This document shows positions 63,894-64,000 of a DNA stretch of 64,000 nt, piece after piece. Position numbers and translations under genes: made by a program. The stretch is from an uncultured Corynebacterium sp. GTDB lineage: Bacteria > Actinomycetota > Actinomycetes > Mycobacteriales > Mycobacteriaceae. Position 1 is the first letter of the stretch, and every line of letters starts with the position of its first letter. Below the pieces are notes generated by a model. That model saw nothing but the letters and a program-made list of their open reading frames with translations. It was not told the DNA's origin and made no database searches. The stretch lies in the NCBI GenBank assembly GCA_943914465.1, contig CALUCD010000006.1:1-64000 (forward strand), given 5' to 3'.

Positions 63894-64000
63894 ATGAAAT
63901 CTGAGGACGATTCAGCCCTGATCGGCGCGGATCCCGGCACGCGGCCCCATGGGATCGCTCCGGTCGTGCTAGGTGCTGCGATTGTGGCTACCACCTATGG
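63894..64000 (+). CDS. N-terminal part of a membrane protein (cut by window end)
   Basis: The first 35 codons are seen: MKSEDDSALIGADPGTRPHG and then a hydrophobic stretch (IAPVVLGAAIVATTY). AGGGAG lies about ten bases before the ATG, which supports a real start. The short hydrophilic head and the following segment suggest a polytopic transporter or exporter. The family cannot be told from so little. Confidence 0.55.
   Translation, partial: MKSEDDSALIGADPGTRPHGIAPVVLGAAIVATTY

Overview
The window is chromosomal DNA of a mycolic-acid actinobacterium, most probably a Corynebacterium. The reasons are a corynomycolyltransferase, an AmtR-type nitrogen regulator beside a four-gene ribosomal protein operon, an MctC-type monocarboxylate permease, a SepH gene, a mycoredoxin, and gene neighbourhoods shared with Corynebacterium and Mycobacterium: XPB/Rv0862c/Rv0863, thyA-folA-mrx1-cysQ, lhr-nei2, perM-purN-purH, pepD-moaB2-mscL and galU-glp-rimJ-sepX. 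Species cannot be named from the sequence. I see no insertion sequence, prophage, CRISPR array or rRNA operon. Two tRNAs are present, Arg-CCT and Ala-CGC.

Layout. 1-3.3 kb: a translationally coupled unit of ABC ATPase, permease, sensor kinase and LuxR-type regulator. 3.4-10.3 kb: a DUF3239-like protein, the XPB helicase, a second ABC exporter and an Rv0862c-like helicase-associated protein, with a divergent small conserved gene. 10.4-15.8 kb: a resuscitation-promoting factor with a very long repeat tail, a cold-shock protein with a GlxR-like site in the shared promoter region, DUF2771, a glutaminyl cyclase lipoprotein, DUF3027 and a degenerate PLP fold-type IV protein. 15.9-24.2 kb: purine permease, SpoU methyltransferase, sepH, serC, gltA, an FKBP and an aldo-keto reductase. 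24.5-29.7 kb: the DUF485/MctC acetate-type uptake pair and three exported cell-envelope proteins.

29.8-38.7 kb: tRNA-Arg, cysQ-thyA-folA-mrx1, the helicase Lhr, a small L7/L12-CTD-like protein, Nei2 and DedA. 38.7-42.7 kb: a GCS2-family ligase, pgi, a MhuD-like heme oxygenase and chorismate mutase. 42.8-50.8 kb: pcrA, two tandem M23 peptidases, a PerM-like membrane protein, purN and purH. 50.9-55.8 kb: a membrane protein plus SxxK lipoprotein pair, amtR, rpsR-rpsN-rpmG-rpmB, mscL, rpmE2 and rpmF; all the ribosomal proteins here are zinc-ligand-free types. 55.9-64 kb: an HtrA protease, MoaB, a SAF protein, 5-formyl-THF cyclo-ligase, galU, the MoeA-like Glp, RimJ, SepX/GlpR, tRNA-Ala and the start of a membrane protein.

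Themes. Cell envelope and division genes recur (SepH, PerM, Glp, SepX, Rpf, two M23 peptidases, mycolyltransferase, HtrA), as do DNA repair helicases (XPB, Lhr, PcrA, with Nei2). One-carbon and nucleotide metabolism is spread through the window (thyA, folA, purN, purH, 5-FCL, purine permease). Starts were chosen from ribosome-binding sites, gene overlaps and family length. Promoter and operator calls are pattern matches by eye and carry low confidence.
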